Part shown: positions 27,157 to 35,851 of the stretch, one piece after another | How the letters are laid out: every line of letters begins with the position of its first letter | How positions within the stretch are numbered: the stretch's first letter is position 1 | Origin: Muribaculaceae bacterium | Lineage (GTDB): Bacteria > Bacteroidota > Bacteroidia > Bacteroidales > Muribaculaceae | Reading direction: 5' to 3' | Length of the DNA: 64,000 bases | NCBI GenBank assembly: GCA_009775265.1 | Contig: VSPG01000001.1 | Coordinates: forward strand, 1-64,000 | Position numbers and translations under genes: made by a program | Notes under the pieces: generated by a model | Told to the model about the DNA's origin: nothing | Database searches by the model: none | What the model saw: only the letters and a program-made list of their open reading frames with translations

Positions 27157-29121
27157 TTAATACATCTGATAGTCTATGGATAAAACCTGGAATTCCGTGC
27201 GACGGTTTATTTGGTCGGCGATTTCCTGCTGGTCCTCCGGCAACGAAAGTATATATTCTTCGTCCAGTACGTCACCCTCTTTGAACTGTGGGTATTCGCG
27301 GGCCAATTTTTTTGTTATGGTCTTCGGGCGCGATTCCCCATAGCCCTGCGATTGCAGCCGGTCGGGTGAAATGCCGGACTCTATGAGGTAGTCGATGACC
27401 GAACGGGCTCGTCGGCCGCTCAGGTTTATGTTGTATTCGTCGGTGCCGTGGCGGTCGGTGTGCGACGCCATCTCTATGGTGACATTGGGATTGTCGCGAA
27501 GCACCTGCACCATTTCATCAAGTGCGCTCTTGCTCTCGGGACGCAGGGTCGCACGGTCGAAATCGTAGAAGATATTGTCGATTACTACGGGTTTTGTTAT
27601 CGAAGCGAGAATGAAATCAACGTCGTAGGTGGCGTCTTCCTCTCCTGCGTCACTTGTGAACTCCTGTTTCGCGTTTAGATACCCTTTGGCTCCGGCCAGC
27701 ATCACGTAGCTTACGCCGCGTTGCAGAGGAAAAGAGAACGAACCGTCGGCGCGTGCCATCTGTTTCTGGTTGCTGCCGTCGTTGCCCACGATGCGTATCA
27801 CGGCATTCGGAACAGGCTCCTCGTCGCGGTCGAGAACCCATCCCTGTATGTTGATTTTAAGGTCGGGGAGCTCAAAAGAATAGATGTGGTCGTAGCCTCG
27901 TCCGTCGCCTCGGTTGCTGCTGAAAAATCCGTTCTCGCCCTGTGTGAAAGTGATGCCGAAGTCGTCGGCCGCGGAGTTTATGGGCTTGCCCAAGTTTGTG
28001 ACCTGCCATCCGCCGGAGGGCATAAGACGTGCACAAAACAAGTCGAGACCTCCATAACCGGGATGGCCGTCGCTTGCAAAATAAAGCAGTGAGTCGGAAC
28101 GCACATACGGAAACGATTCGTTGCCGGGTGTGTTTATCCACTCTCCGAGGTTTTCGAGCGAGCCTTGCCTCTCTGTAAGGCTTACGCGCCATATGTCAAG
28201 ACCACCGCTTCCGCCGGGCATGTCGCTGGCAAAGTACAGCCATCGGCCATCGGGCGACACTGCGGGGTGCCCGTAGCTGCTGAGCGTGTCGGCTGTGATT
28301 TCGAATTTCACCGGTGCGCTCCATTTTGCCTCGGAGCGCTGTGAGGTGTATATTTCCACTCCTGTTGGTGCATTGGGCTCGCGGCGTGCTTTCGACAGGT
28401 ACATGGTCTGTCCGTCCGGAGTGAAGCTTACGATTCCTTCGTCAAGTTCTGTGTTTAGTTCGCCTTCCACGGGTTGCGGCCGCTGCCATTCTCCCCGTTC
28501 GTTTTTTATCGACACCCATACATCGCCATTTTTCATCCCTGTGATTTCGCTTTTACGTGTACCCGCCGATTTTTCGCTTGTGGATGTGAAGAACATCTGC
28601 TCTTGTGGTTCGCTGAGATACATGGGGGCGTAGTCGGCACGGCGCGTGTTGAAAAGTTTGGGTTGCCGCACCACATAGCGTGTGCCGCCTTTTTTTTCGG
28701 CGGCCATGCGTGCCCCGGCGAGGCGGTTGCGTGCGTCGTTGTCGTCAGGGTGGTAGCGGAGGTGCTCTTCGTAGGCCTTTATGGCAGCAGCGTATTTTCC
28801 TTCTGCATGCTGCATGCGTGCAATGCTAAGCCTGAGGGTGGAATCGGCATAGCCGTAGCGTGCGGCATTCTGATATGCGGCTGCGGCACGCGCATACTGG
28901 TTGAGTTTTTCGCTGCATTGTCCCAGCCGGAATGCCACTTCTCCGCGTTGCGGACGTTCCTCGCGCTTGGTGAGTTTATTGTATATTTTCCTGTATGTTT
29001 TGGATGCGTCGAAATATTCTCCGCGCGCCATTTGTTCATTGGCTGTGCTGAGTTTGGCTCCACCGCATCCGGCAAGCGTAATGCCAAGGGCGGCTATGCA
29101 TAGCATCAATTGTTTTCTCAT
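27157..29121 (-). CDS. PorE-like lipoprotein: TPR, PD40 propeller, CRD and OmpA domains
   Basis: This 654-residue lipoprotein has a signal ending ALGITLAGCGG (lipobox Cys). Then come TPR-type helices (about 25-150), a beta-propeller with PD40 repeats such as VSPDGRWLYFASD (about 165-420), a carboxypeptidase-regulatory-like domain (INIQGWVLDRDEEPVPNAVI), and an OmpA domain (about 530-620, ASHTDRHGTDEYNINLSGRR) that binds peptidoglycan. This domain order is that of PorE of the type IX secretion system, though similar proteins occur without it. No other T9SS gene is in the window. Confidence 0.9.
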   Translation of the reverse strand: MRKQLMLCIAALGITLAGCGGAKLSTANEQMARGEYFDASKTYRKIYNKLTKREERPQRGEVAFRLGQCSEKLNQYARAAAAYQNAARYGYADSTLRLSIARMQHAEGKYAAAIKAYEEHLRYHPDDNDARNRLAGARMAAEKKGGTRYVVRQPKLFNTRRADYAPMYLSEPQEQMFFTSTSEKSAGTRKSEITGMKNGDVWVSIKNERGEWQRPQPVEGELNTELDEGIVSFTPDGQTMYLSKARREPNAPTGVEIYTSQRSEAKWSAPVKFEITADTLSSYGHPAVSPDGRWLYFASDMPGGSGGLDIWRVSLTERQGSLENLGEWINTPGNESFPYVRSDSLLYFASDGHPGYGGLDLFCARLMPSGGWQVTNLGKPINSAADDFGITFTQGENGFFSSNRGDGRGYDHIYSFELPDLKINIQGWVLDRDEEPVPNAVIRIVGNDGSNQKQMARADGSFSFPLQRGVSYVMLAGAKGYLNAKQEFTSDAGEEDATYDVDFILASITKPVVIDNIFYDFDRATLRPESKSALDEMVQVLRDNPNVTIEMASHTDRHGTDEYNINLSGRRARSVIDYLIESGISPDRLQSQGYGESRPKTITKKLAREYPQFKEGDVLDEEYILSLPEDQQEIADQINRRTEFQVLSIDYQMY

Positions 29122-29148
29122 ATATCTATTAACGGAATGTGAGGCGAT

Positions 29149-30066
29149 TTATTTTCGCAGTTTTGGAAACATCTTGCGCATGCGCAGCAGCACTTTGTCT
29201 ACGGGGTCGGCGGCAACAACCAATGTGGTGGCTGCGACTATGAGCAGGCCGCCTGCAAGTTCGCGTACCGTAATAGCCTGATTGAGTACGGCGACGCTGA
29301 GCGCTACGGCAGTGACAGGCTCCAATGCTCCGAAAAGAGCGGTAGGAGTGGAACCTATGCTGTGGATGGCGGCAGTAGTGCAGCCCAATGAGATTATAGT
29401 TGGAAGCAGAGCCAGTGCGGCAAGATTTAGCCATCCTGAACTTTGCGATGGGAGCGTAAGCGGTGAGCCTGTAGCGATTACGAAAATAAACACGCTGCTA
29501 CCGAACACAAGTTGCCAGAAAAGCAGTTTCAGGGTAGGTATGCCTCTTACGGTTTTAGAGACGTTTGTCATTACAAGATATATGGCGTAGGTAAGCGATG
29601 AAATCATCACCAATGCTATTCCGGCCACACTTATCTCTGAACCCTCAGGTGTGCGTAGCAGCATTATAAGGCCGGCGCCGGTCAAGGCGAGGCATATGCC
29701 GGTAGTGGCACGGAAATGTTCGTGAAAAAAGAAAGTCATGAGCAGGGCCACCATCACAGGATATACGAATAGCAGAGTGGACGCCACGCCTGAGTTCATG
29801 TAGTTGTAGGCTTCGAACAGAGTCAGCGACGATGTGCCCATCAACAGGCCTAGTACGGCGAGAGGCATAATTTCGCGCTGTTGCAAGGCTATTGGATGTC
29901 CGCGCCATATCAGCATCGCAGCAAGGACGGGAAGCCCCATCATATAGCGGAACAGCAGTACGGAATTGGGGTTCATTCCTTGCTCGTAAAGCGGAACGGC
30001 AAATGCAGGATTCGTGCCGTATGTGGCGGCGGCAATGGCCGCTAACAGATAGCCTTTCAGTTTCAT
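29149..30066 (-). CDS. EamA/DMT-family transporter
   Basis: This 305-residue protein has ten hydrophobic helices in two EamA repeats (about 5-140 and 155-290): MKLKGYLLAAIAAATYGTNP at the N-terminus, and LGCTTAAIHSIGSTPTALFG and EPVTAVALSVAVL in the second. Drug/metabolite transporters of this group export amino acids or other small molecules; the substrate cannot be told. It heads a minus-strand operon with the PorE-like gene 27 bp downstream. A -7 element ends only 5 bp before its start codon. Confidence 0.9.
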   Translation of the reverse strand: MKLKGYLLAAIAAATYGTNPAFAVPLYEQGMNPNSVLLFRYMMGLPVLAAMLIWRGHPIALQQREIMPLAVLGLLMGTSSLTLFEAYNYMNSGVASTLLFVYPVMVALLMTFFFHEHFRATTGICLALTGAGLIMLLRTPEGSEISVAGIALVMISSLTYAIYLVMTNVSKTVRGIPTLKLLFWQLVFGSSVFIFVIATGSPLTLPSQSSGWLNLAALALLPTIISLGCTTAAIHSIGSTPTALFGALEPVTAVALSVAVLNQAITVRELAGGLLIVAATTLVVAADPVDKVLLRMRKMFPKLRK

Positions 30067-30071
30067 GACTG

Positions 30072-30079
30072 CAAAATTA
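30072..30079 (-). promoter_or_regulatory. -7 element next to the EamA transporter start
   Basis: On the minus strand this reads TAATTTTG, an exact -7 match, and ends 5 bp before the ATG at 30066. The mRNA would be leaderless or nearly so. No TTTG is present at the usual -33 distance, so support is partial. Confidence 0.5.
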
Positions 30080-30128
30080 GCGAAAAACCTGCGTTTTTTG
30101 ATGGATATGTGTTTGTATTAAGACGCAA

Positions 30129-30159
30129 AAAACGCCGATTCTTCGCGAGTCGGCGTTTT
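30129..30159 (-). terminator. Terminator-like hairpin with no obvious upstream gene
   Basis: AAAACGCCGATTC pairs over 13 bp (one G-U) with GAGTCGGCGTTTT around a five-base loop. The minus strand carries the longer U-run (six), so termination would act on transcripts moving toward the EamA gene. It lies upstream of both divergent genes, which leaves its purpose open. Confidence 0.6.
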
Positions 30160-30319
30160 CCGTCAAACTAAAAAGTTATATTTTTACTCGAGTCGTCGAG
30201 ATGTTTTTGAAGCTATTTATTATAAGACGATTTGCAAGGTTGTAAGTTTAATTGTGCTTCAATTTTTAACAATTGTTTATCATTCTATTTGTAATAGTTA
30301 ATCAATGATAAATTATAGT

Positions 30320-30336
30320 ACCATGTATTGCATGGT
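30320..30336 (+). promoter_or_regulatory. Dyad overlapping the padR promoter
   Basis: ACCATG and CATGGT flank five bases (TATTG) in perfect symmetry, covering the -33 element of the padR promoter. PadR proteins often repress their own operons by binding a dyad at the promoter, so this is a candidate operator. The assignment is inferred from position and symmetry. Confidence 0.5.
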
Positions 30337-30358
30337 ATTATATGGCATTGTATTTTTG
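30327..30358 (+). promoter_or_regulatory. Promoter for padR-pspC
   Basis: ATTG (one mismatch to the -33 TTTG) is followed after 20 bp by TATTTTTG (30351-30358), an exact -7 element. It gives a leader of about 13 nt and rules out the in-frame ATG at 30342 as the start. Confidence 0.7.
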
Positions 30359-30377
30359 CATCGTAAATGAATACGAG

Positions 30378-30710
30378 ATGAATATAGAGAATTTAAAATC
30401 GCAGATGCGTAAAGGAATGCTTGAATATTGCGTTCTTTTGCTATTGAAGCGCGGCGACGCATATGCGTCCGAAATGATAGGGCTTATGAAAGAAGCCCAT
30501 CTTATAGTGATGGAGGGCACGCTCTATCCATTGCTCACCCGTCTCAAAAACGACGGCTTGCTTGCTTATAGGTGGCAGGAGTCCAAGGCAGGGCCTCCAC
30601 GGAAGTATTATTCGCTGACACCGGCAGGAATCGGTTTTCTTGAGCAGCTGGATACGGCATGGCTGGAGATAAGCCATTCGGTGGAACATCTTAAAAACGT
30701 AAATTCGTAA
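30378..30710 (+). CDS. PadR-family transcriptional regulator
   Basis: I start at the ATG at 30378 because the promoter's -7 element lies over the upstream in-frame ATG. The 110-residue protein is a PadR winged-helix domain: KSQMRKGMLEYCVLLLLKRG, AYASEMIGLMKEAHL, EGTLYPLLTRLKNDGLLAYR and RKYYSLTPAGIGFL, with a short C-terminal dimerisation helix. PadR next to a PspC gene is a common pair in Bacteroidota. It probably represses its own operon in response to an envelope or small-molecule signal. Confidence 0.93.
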   Translation: MNIENLKSQMRKGMLEYCVLLLLKRGDAYASEMIGLMKEAHLIVMEGTLYPLLTRLKNDGLLAYRWQESKAGPPRKYYSLTPAGIGFLEQLDTAWLEISHSVEHLKNVNS

Positions 30711-30722
30711 TCAACTATAAAA

Positions 30723-31805
30723 ATGAAAAAGACATTTCCGGCAAATATCAGTGGCAAAATCTATTACATAGACGAAGATGCCTACAACCTTTTGCAAAAG
30801 TATTTCACGCAGTTGCGGGCGTCATTTCCGGGCGAAGAAGGGCAGGAAATCGTATGCGACATAGAGGGTCGCGTGGCTGAAATATTTGAGGATAAAATTG
30901 CGGCTGGAGCCTCTGTGGTGAATCTTTCCGATGTCAATGAGGTCATAGACAGGATGGGGCGTCCGGAACAGATAAGCGAGGATGGCGACGCCGCCGCCGG
31001 CGGCGCTAACAAGGACTGGTCGTTTATCAGTGTGAATCTTCCCAAAAACAGGCGTCTGTATCGCGACACGCGTAATAAAGTGTTCGGTGGCGTTATAAGC
31101 GGTCTCGCAAGTTATCTTAAGTGGGACAGCAACATAATGCGTCTGCTTGTTGTGGTGCTTGCACTGTGCTCTTATGTGATACCTTTCGTGGTGGTTTACC
31201 TTGTGATGTGGATGGTGGTGCCTCCGGCCAGCACGTCGCGTCAGATTCTTGAGATGCAGGGTCGCCCCGTCACGGTGGACGGAGTAGGGCAGACTGTTCT
31301 TGACACAGCAACGCCTCCTCCATATGGCGGGGATAGTTGTGCTCGCGGTGCTGCCGACAGTTTCGGGTCTTTCCTCTCCGGCTCTTTTCGTCTGCTTGGA
31401 AAGTGTGTGATGGTTCTGCTGCTCGTCTTGGGCTCAATTGTAGGGGTTACGGCTGTTGTGTTCATTATTCTTGGCGGCACGACATTGCTTCTTGGCCTAT
31501 GCTACGGCAATTTCGAACTGGCGTCGAATATCGGTGTTTCGTTGTCGCTTCCGAGGTTCAGCTATGAGCTGTGGACTATGATATTGGCTGGTCTTGTGGC
31601 GGTCGTTCCCTGTGTGGTTATAGTATGGGCGGCGTGTGCGTCGCTTTTAGGCTCGCGCAGTGTCCCTGTCGCCTTTATAGTTTCATCCATCATCATAGAG
31701 GTGCTACTCATAGCCGCTCTTTTTGTAATGGCCAACATGATTAACGGCTGTTTCATGATGTGCGCACTTTCGGTGGCTGCGCCGTCCATGGCGTTTCTGG
31801 CATAG
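30723..31805 (+). CDS. PspC-domain membrane protein
   Basis: This 360-residue protein has a cytoplasmic N-terminal region (about 1-100, KKTFPANISGKIYYIDEDAY and VIDRMGRPEQISED) followed by a PspC domain (about 112-165, RDTRNKVFGGVISGLASYL with a hydrophobic helix), then four to five further membrane helices. PspC domains take part in phage-shock or envelope-stress sensing. It follows padR by 12 bp. The ligand or stress is unknown. Confidence 0.9.
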   Translation: MKKTFPANISGKIYYIDEDAYNLLQKYFTQLRASFPGEEGQEIVCDIEGRVAEIFEDKIAAGASVVNLSDVNEVIDRMGRPEQISEDGDAAAGGANKDWSFISVNLPKNRRLYRDTRNKVFGGVISGLASYLKWDSNIMRLLVVVLALCSYVIPFVVVYLVMWMVVPPASTSRQILEMQGRPVTVDGVGQTVLDTATPPPYGGDSCARGAADSFGSFLSGSFRLLGKCVMVLLLVLGSIVGVTAVVFIILGGTTLLLGLCYGNFELASNIGVSLSLPRFSYELWTMILAGLVAVVPCVVIVWAACASLLGSRSVPVAFIVSSIIIEVLLIAALFVMANMINGCFMMCALSVAAPSMAFLA

Positions 31806-31841
31806 AAATCATAAATTTGTTGAATATTGAGATTCCGGGAT

Positions 31842-31864
31842 GCCGCCGTAGTGATTACGGCGGC
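31842..31864 (+). terminator. Hairpin after pspC
   Basis: GCCGCCGTA and TACGGCGGC form a perfect 9-bp stem with a five-base loop 36 bp after the pspC stop. The U-run is weak (TCTCTGCATTTG), so termination may be inefficient. Confidence 0.55.
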
Positions 31865-31872
31865 TCTCTGCA

Positions 31873-31904
31873 TTTGTATATGTGGCTGTAAATCGTTAAT
31901 TTTG
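31873..31904 (+). promoter_or_regulatory. Promoter for the MsbA-like gene
   Basis: TTTG (31873-31876), a 20-bp spacer and TAATTTTG (31897-31904) match the Bacteroidota housekeeping promoter exactly. The leader would be about 21 nt. Confidence 0.8.
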
Positions 31905-31931
31905 CAACAATAATAGTAGCTTCAACCTACA

Positions 31932-33767
31932 ATGAAAGATTTTTGGAACCTGCTCAGGCGCTTTGTGCCTCCTTATAAGAAATATTTGGCTCTCAATATA
32001 TTGTTCAATATACTTGCGGCCATATTGACATTGTTCTCTTTTGCGCTTATCGTACCCATTCTTGAGATGCTTTTCGGCATAAGCGAAGGGCATTACGAAT
32101 ATATGGCCATGGGGGCTGCCGGCATAAAGGAGGTAGCCGTGAACAATTTCTATTACTATACGCAGGAGTCGATATTGCGTCTCGGGCAGAGCCGCACGCT
32201 TGCGTTGCTTGCTGCCGCACTGGTGGTGATGACGGCTCTGAAGACGGGGGCGACCTACATGAGCGCATATTTTATAATACCTTTGCGCTCAGGCATCGTG
32301 CGTGACATCCGGAACTATCTATATGACAAAATCACCCGTCTCCCAATATCCTTTTTCACCACTGAGCGCAAGGGCGACATTATGGCACGCATGAGTGGCG
32401 ATGTGGCTGAAATTGAAAATTCCATCATGGCGTCGCTCGACATGATGTTCAAGAACCCGGTAATGATAATCGTGTGCATAACGGCCATGATTGTGATTTC
32501 ATGGCAGCTCACGGTTTTTGTGTTCCTTTTGTTGCCCATTGCCGGTACGGTTATGGGCAATGTTGGCAAAAAACTTAAACGCAAGTCACTGGAGGGACAG
32601 ACCCAATGGGGCGTGTTGATGTCGAATATAGAGGAGACCCTCGGCGGTCTGCGGATAATAAAGGCTTTCAATGCCGAGGCGAAAGTGCGACGTCGCTTTT
32701 ATGATGAAAACCAGGAATTTTACCATCTCAGCAACAAGGTGGCCAGGCGTCAGTCGTTGGCGCATCCCATGAGCGAGTTTCTCGGCACGGCGGCCATAGC
32801 GGTTGTGTTGTGGTTCGGCGGCACGATAATCCTTTCTGGCTATTCGGGAATGAATGCCGCCGCGTTCATTTACTATATGGTGATATTCTATTCCATAATA
32901 AATCCGGCAAAAGACCTTTCAAAGGCGGCCTACAGCATACAGAAGGGTCTTGCTTCCATGCAGCGTGTGGATGTGATTTTGAATGCAAGCAACCCTATCG
33001 CCGATCCGGCCGACCCGATGCCGTTGCCAGAGGCACTTGTGTCGATAGATTATAAAGATGTGGATTTCAGTTATGGCGAACATCATGTGATAAAAGGTGT
33101 GAATCTTCACATTCCGGCCGGCTCCACCATCGCGCTCGTGGGACAAAGCGGTTCAGGCAAAAGTACTTTGGCCGATTTGTTGCCCCGTTTCTACGACGTG
33201 CAGAACGGCAGCATCAGCATAAACGGCGTGGACGTGCGGCAACTGCGTGTGCACGATCTTCGCTCTCTCATGGGCAATGTGAATCAGGAGGCGATATTGT
33301 TCAACGACACTTTCTACAACAATATAACTTTCGGAGTCGAGCATGCCACTATGGAGCAGGTGGAGGCTGCTGCGCGAATAGCCAACGCGCACGATTTCAT
33401 CGTCGACTCTGAGATGGGCTACGACACGGTCATAGGCGACCGGGGATGCCGTCTTTCCGGCGGACAGCGACAGCGCATCAGCATAGCCCGTGCCATTCTC
33501 AAAAATCCTCCTGTATTGATTCTCGACGAGGCCACCTCGGCTCTCGACACAGAAAGCGAAGTGCTTGTGCAGCAGGCGCTCGAAAGGTTGATGCAGAACC
33601 GCACAACAATAGTCATAGCCCATCGTCTCAGCACTATAAGGAATGCATCTATGATATGCGTTATGCACGAAGGTGAGATAGTCGAACGTGGCACACACAA
33701 CGAACTTATGGCCATTGACGGCTATTACCGCCGTTTGGTGGAAATGCAGAGTGTGGCGGCGGAGTGA
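31932..33767 (+). CDS. MsbA-like ABC exporter (fused permease and ATPase)
   Basis: This 611-residue half-transporter has six membrane helices in residues 1-340 and an ATPase domain from about 360: Walker A VGQSGSGKSTLADLLP, signature CRLSGGQRQRISIARAI and Walker B PVLILDEATSALD, then the H-loop IVIAHRLSTIR. It would work as a homodimer. The family includes lipid A flippases and multidrug exporters. MsbA is a reasonable guess because it is a single-gene unit with its own strong promoter. Confidence 0.92.
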   Translation: MKDFWNLLRRFVPPYKKYLALNILFNILAAILTLFSFALIVPILEMLFGISEGHYEYMAMGAAGIKEVAVNNFYYYTQESILRLGQSRTLALLAAALVVMTALKTGATYMSAYFIIPLRSGIVRDIRNYLYDKITRLPISFFTTERKGDIMARMSGDVAEIENSIMASLDMMFKNPVMIIVCITAMIVISWQLTVFVFLLLPIAGTVMGNVGKKLKRKSLEGQTQWGVLMSNIEETLGGLRIIKAFNAEAKVRRRFYDENQEFYHLSNKVARRQSLAHPMSEFLGTAAIAVVLWFGGTIILSGYSGMNAAAFIYYMVIFYSIINPAKDLSKAAYSIQKGLASMQRVDVILNASNPIADPADPMPLPEALVSIDYKDVDFSYGEHHVIKGVNLHIPAGSTIALVGQSGSGKSTLADLLPRFYDVQNGSISINGVDVRQLRVHDLRSLMGNVNQEAILFNDTFYNNITFGVEHATMEQVEAAARIANAHDFIVDSEMGYDTVIGDRGCRLSGGQRQRISIARAILKNPPVLILDEATSALDTESEVLVQQALERLMQNRTTIVIAHRLSTIRNASMICVMHEGEIVERGTHNELMAIDGYYRRLVEMQSVAAE

Positions 33768-33816
33768 ACTCGTGCGACGTTTCCTGTGTTATGAATAGAT
33801 ATAAATATTCTGTTGC

Positions 33817-34878
33817 ATGGACAAGAAAGACCCGTTTTCACCCATTACAATTGGTGGCATAGAAGCCGGAAACCGTATAATGCGCAGTGCCGTGAACGAA
33901 CATCTCGGCAATCCTGACGGCACAGTGAGCGATGCGCAGATAGATATGTATGATGTATTGGCGCGTAACGAAATAGGCACTATAATAACAGGACATATCA
34001 GTGTGCTGCCCGAACTTGACTGCCGCGCCGATCCGGTGCAGCTCAGCGCAGGCGACGATGGCAAAATCGACGGGCTGCGGCGCATAGCCGACAAGGTGCA
34101 TGAATATGGCGGAGTAGCCGTGGCGCAGATTTCGCATGCCGGCTCGAGGGGAATGAAACGGGTCGATTTCAACGAACTCTCGTCCGATAGTTTGAAGTCG
34201 ATAGGCGGGCTGTTTGTGGATGCTGCCGCACGCGTGCAGGCTGCCGGTTTTGATGCTGTTGAGGTACATGCCGCCCATTGGTACATGCTTGCTTCCATGC
34301 TCAATGCCGATATAAACCGCCGCACCGACGAGTATGGCGGCGATGCGTCAGGCCGTCTCCGTCTCACACGCCATATTGTGGAGGGAATACGCAGTAGATG
34401 TGGTTCCGAATTCGGGATTTTTGTTAAATTGAATGCACACAACACACTCGCGGGCATTGATGATGAATACATGCTTGTGGATTATGCCCGTGAACTGCAA
34501 GCCGCGGGAGTCGACCTTGTGGATGTAAGCGGAATGAGTTTTGCCAAGCAGGCGCGTTCGGCGGAATGCTATTTTATAGATGCTGCCAGGCGTGTAAAGG
34601 AGGCTTGTCCGGAACTTGTTGTGGCACTTGTGGGTGGCATATTTTCACGTTCCACTATAGAACGTGCGCTTGATGCCGTGGATATGGCTTCGCTGGGGCG
34701 CACATTGCTGACGCAGCCCGATTTTATAGCGCGCATGCGTGCAGGTGAGGCTGAGCAGTCGCGTTGCATTCGTTGCAATAAATGTTTTGAAGTGTTCAAG
34801 ACCAAATTCGAGCGCTGCATATTCGGGCCTGTCAACCCCAAACTCAAAGAGACTTTCGGCGGCGAAGATTCAAAGTAA
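33817..34878 (+). CDS. NADH:flavin oxidoreductase (old yellow enzyme family)
   Basis: This 353-residue TIM-barrel flavoprotein has NRIMRSAVNEHLGNPDGTVS, VAQISHAGSRG, AAGFDAVEVHAAHWYMLASM and INRRTDEYGGDASGRLRLTRHIV, the last being the family signature. A Cys cluster near the C-terminus (RCIRCNKCFE) recalls the iron-sulfur site of 2,4-dienoyl-CoA reductase-like members, though the C-terminal FAD/NAD domains of those are absent. Substrate unknown. Its last 35 bp overlap the convergent GT2 gene. Confidence 0.9.
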   Translation: MDKKDPFSPITIGGIEAGNRIMRSAVNEHLGNPDGTVSDAQIDMYDVLARNEIGTIITGHISVLPELDCRADPVQLSAGDDGKIDGLRRIADKVHEYGGVAVAQISHAGSRGMKRVDFNELSSDSLKSIGGLFVDAAARVQAAGFDAVEVHAAHWYMLASMLNADINRRTDEYGGDASGRLRLTRHIVEGIRSRCGSEFGIFVKLNAHNTLAGIDDEYMLVDYARELQAAGVDLVDVSGMSFAKQARSAECYFIDAARRVKEACPELVVALVGGIFSRSTIERALDAVDMASLGRTLLTQPDFIARMRAGEAEQSRCIRCNKCFEVFKTKFERCIFGPVNPKLKETFGGEDSK

Positions 34879-35851
34879 ATCGCTTTAGAAACCGCAGTAG
34901 CGAACGTCCGCCGGGCAATCCGAGGACGATACACGTCAAACGCAGTTTCGTAGAACTTGCCGGAATCCGTTTCGCCATGTACATCGCTTCGTTTACGAGC
35001 GCCTTGTCGTCCGATAATATGGCCATCGACAATGCAAAACGGCAAGATGCCTCGAGATGCGTTTTTGCCTGCACTGTGTGGAGCATATTGTGGCGTTTCA
35101 TGAGTTTTATGCGCAGTCTGATGCCGGCAAGAGAAAAACGCGCCGCTTTTGCAGGATTTTCTTCCGAGGATACTGACGAGTGTCCTGTCCGGTATACAAG
35201 CGAATCTGTCGCGAGATAAATGCTTGCTCCCGCGCGACTCAGGGCCACGAGGACAGGCAGGTCCTCGCATGCGAAATCGCGGCATCGGTATATGTCGTCG
35301 CGATACTTGGTGTATTCCGCGGCTATTGCGCTTTTTCGATATAGGGTTGCGCTCAAGTGCACGGCAGGTGCGCCGGTGGATGTGAGTATGGTGAGGGTAA
35401 GCTCGCCACGGCCGGTGTTGTGCCGGGTGCGTGGATAGGCCCGTAGGATTTGGCCTGTGTTTTCGTCAAGACAGCTCCAGTCAGTATACACCATTGCGGC
35501 GTCGGGGCGTGACTCAAGAGCGTCTGCCATTTTTTGCAGCCGGTGGCAGTCGTTCCAATAGTCGTCGGCGGCGCAATCTGCTATAATATCTGCACGGCAG
35601 TGTTCCATGCAGTCGAAATAGTTGTCTTGCAGTCCCCGGTTTTTCTCGGCGAGCATCAGGCGTACTTTGTCGGGATGCTTCAGTAGGTAGCGTTTCAGTA
35701 TCTCCTGCGTGCCGTCGGTGGAGGCATCGTCGCCAACTACCACTTCATACTCGAACGTGCACACTTGTCCGAGTACGGAATCAAGGGCCTGTTCCACTGT
35801 CGCTGCGCTGTTATAGCTGAGTACTATTACAGATACTTTGGGCTCATTCAT
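34844..35851 (-). CDS. Family 2 glycosyltransferase
   Basis: This 335-residue GT-A enzyme opens KVSVIVLSYNSAATVEQALD, has VGDDASTDGTQEIL and ADCAADDYW as donor and metal sites, and a basic C-terminus. It is coupled to the GT2 gene upstream by an ATGA overlap (35848-35851). The pair is outside the main polysaccharide locus and may decorate lipid-linked glycans such as lipopolysaccharide core; that is inferred. Confidence 0.9.
   Translation of the reverse strand: MNEPKVSVIVLSYNSAATVEQALDSVLGQVCTFEYEVVVGDDASTDGTQEILKRYLLKHPDKVRLMLAEKNRGLQDNYFDCMEHCRADIIADCAADDYWNDCHRLQKMADALESRPDAAMVYTDWSCLDENTGQILRAYPRTRHNTGRGELTLTILTSTGAPAVHLSATLYRKSAIAAEYTKYRDDIYRCRDFACEDLPVLVALSRAGASIYLATDSLVYRTGHSSVSSEENPAKAARFSLAGIRLRIKLMKRHNMLHTVQAKTHLEASCRFALSMAILSDDKALVNEAMYMAKRIPASSTKLRLTCIVLGLPGGRSLLRFLKRFTLNLRRRKSL

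Larger units (their letters stand above)
30067..30377. other. Divergent intergenic region, EamA transporter and padR
   Basis: About 310 bp without a gene. It holds a minus-strand -7 element next to the transporter start, a terminator-like hairpin at 30129-30159, a small CTCGA/TCGAG hairpin at 30187-30200, and the padR promoter with an overlapping dyad at 30320-30358. The middle is AT-rich and shows nothing else I can name. Confidence 0.7.
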
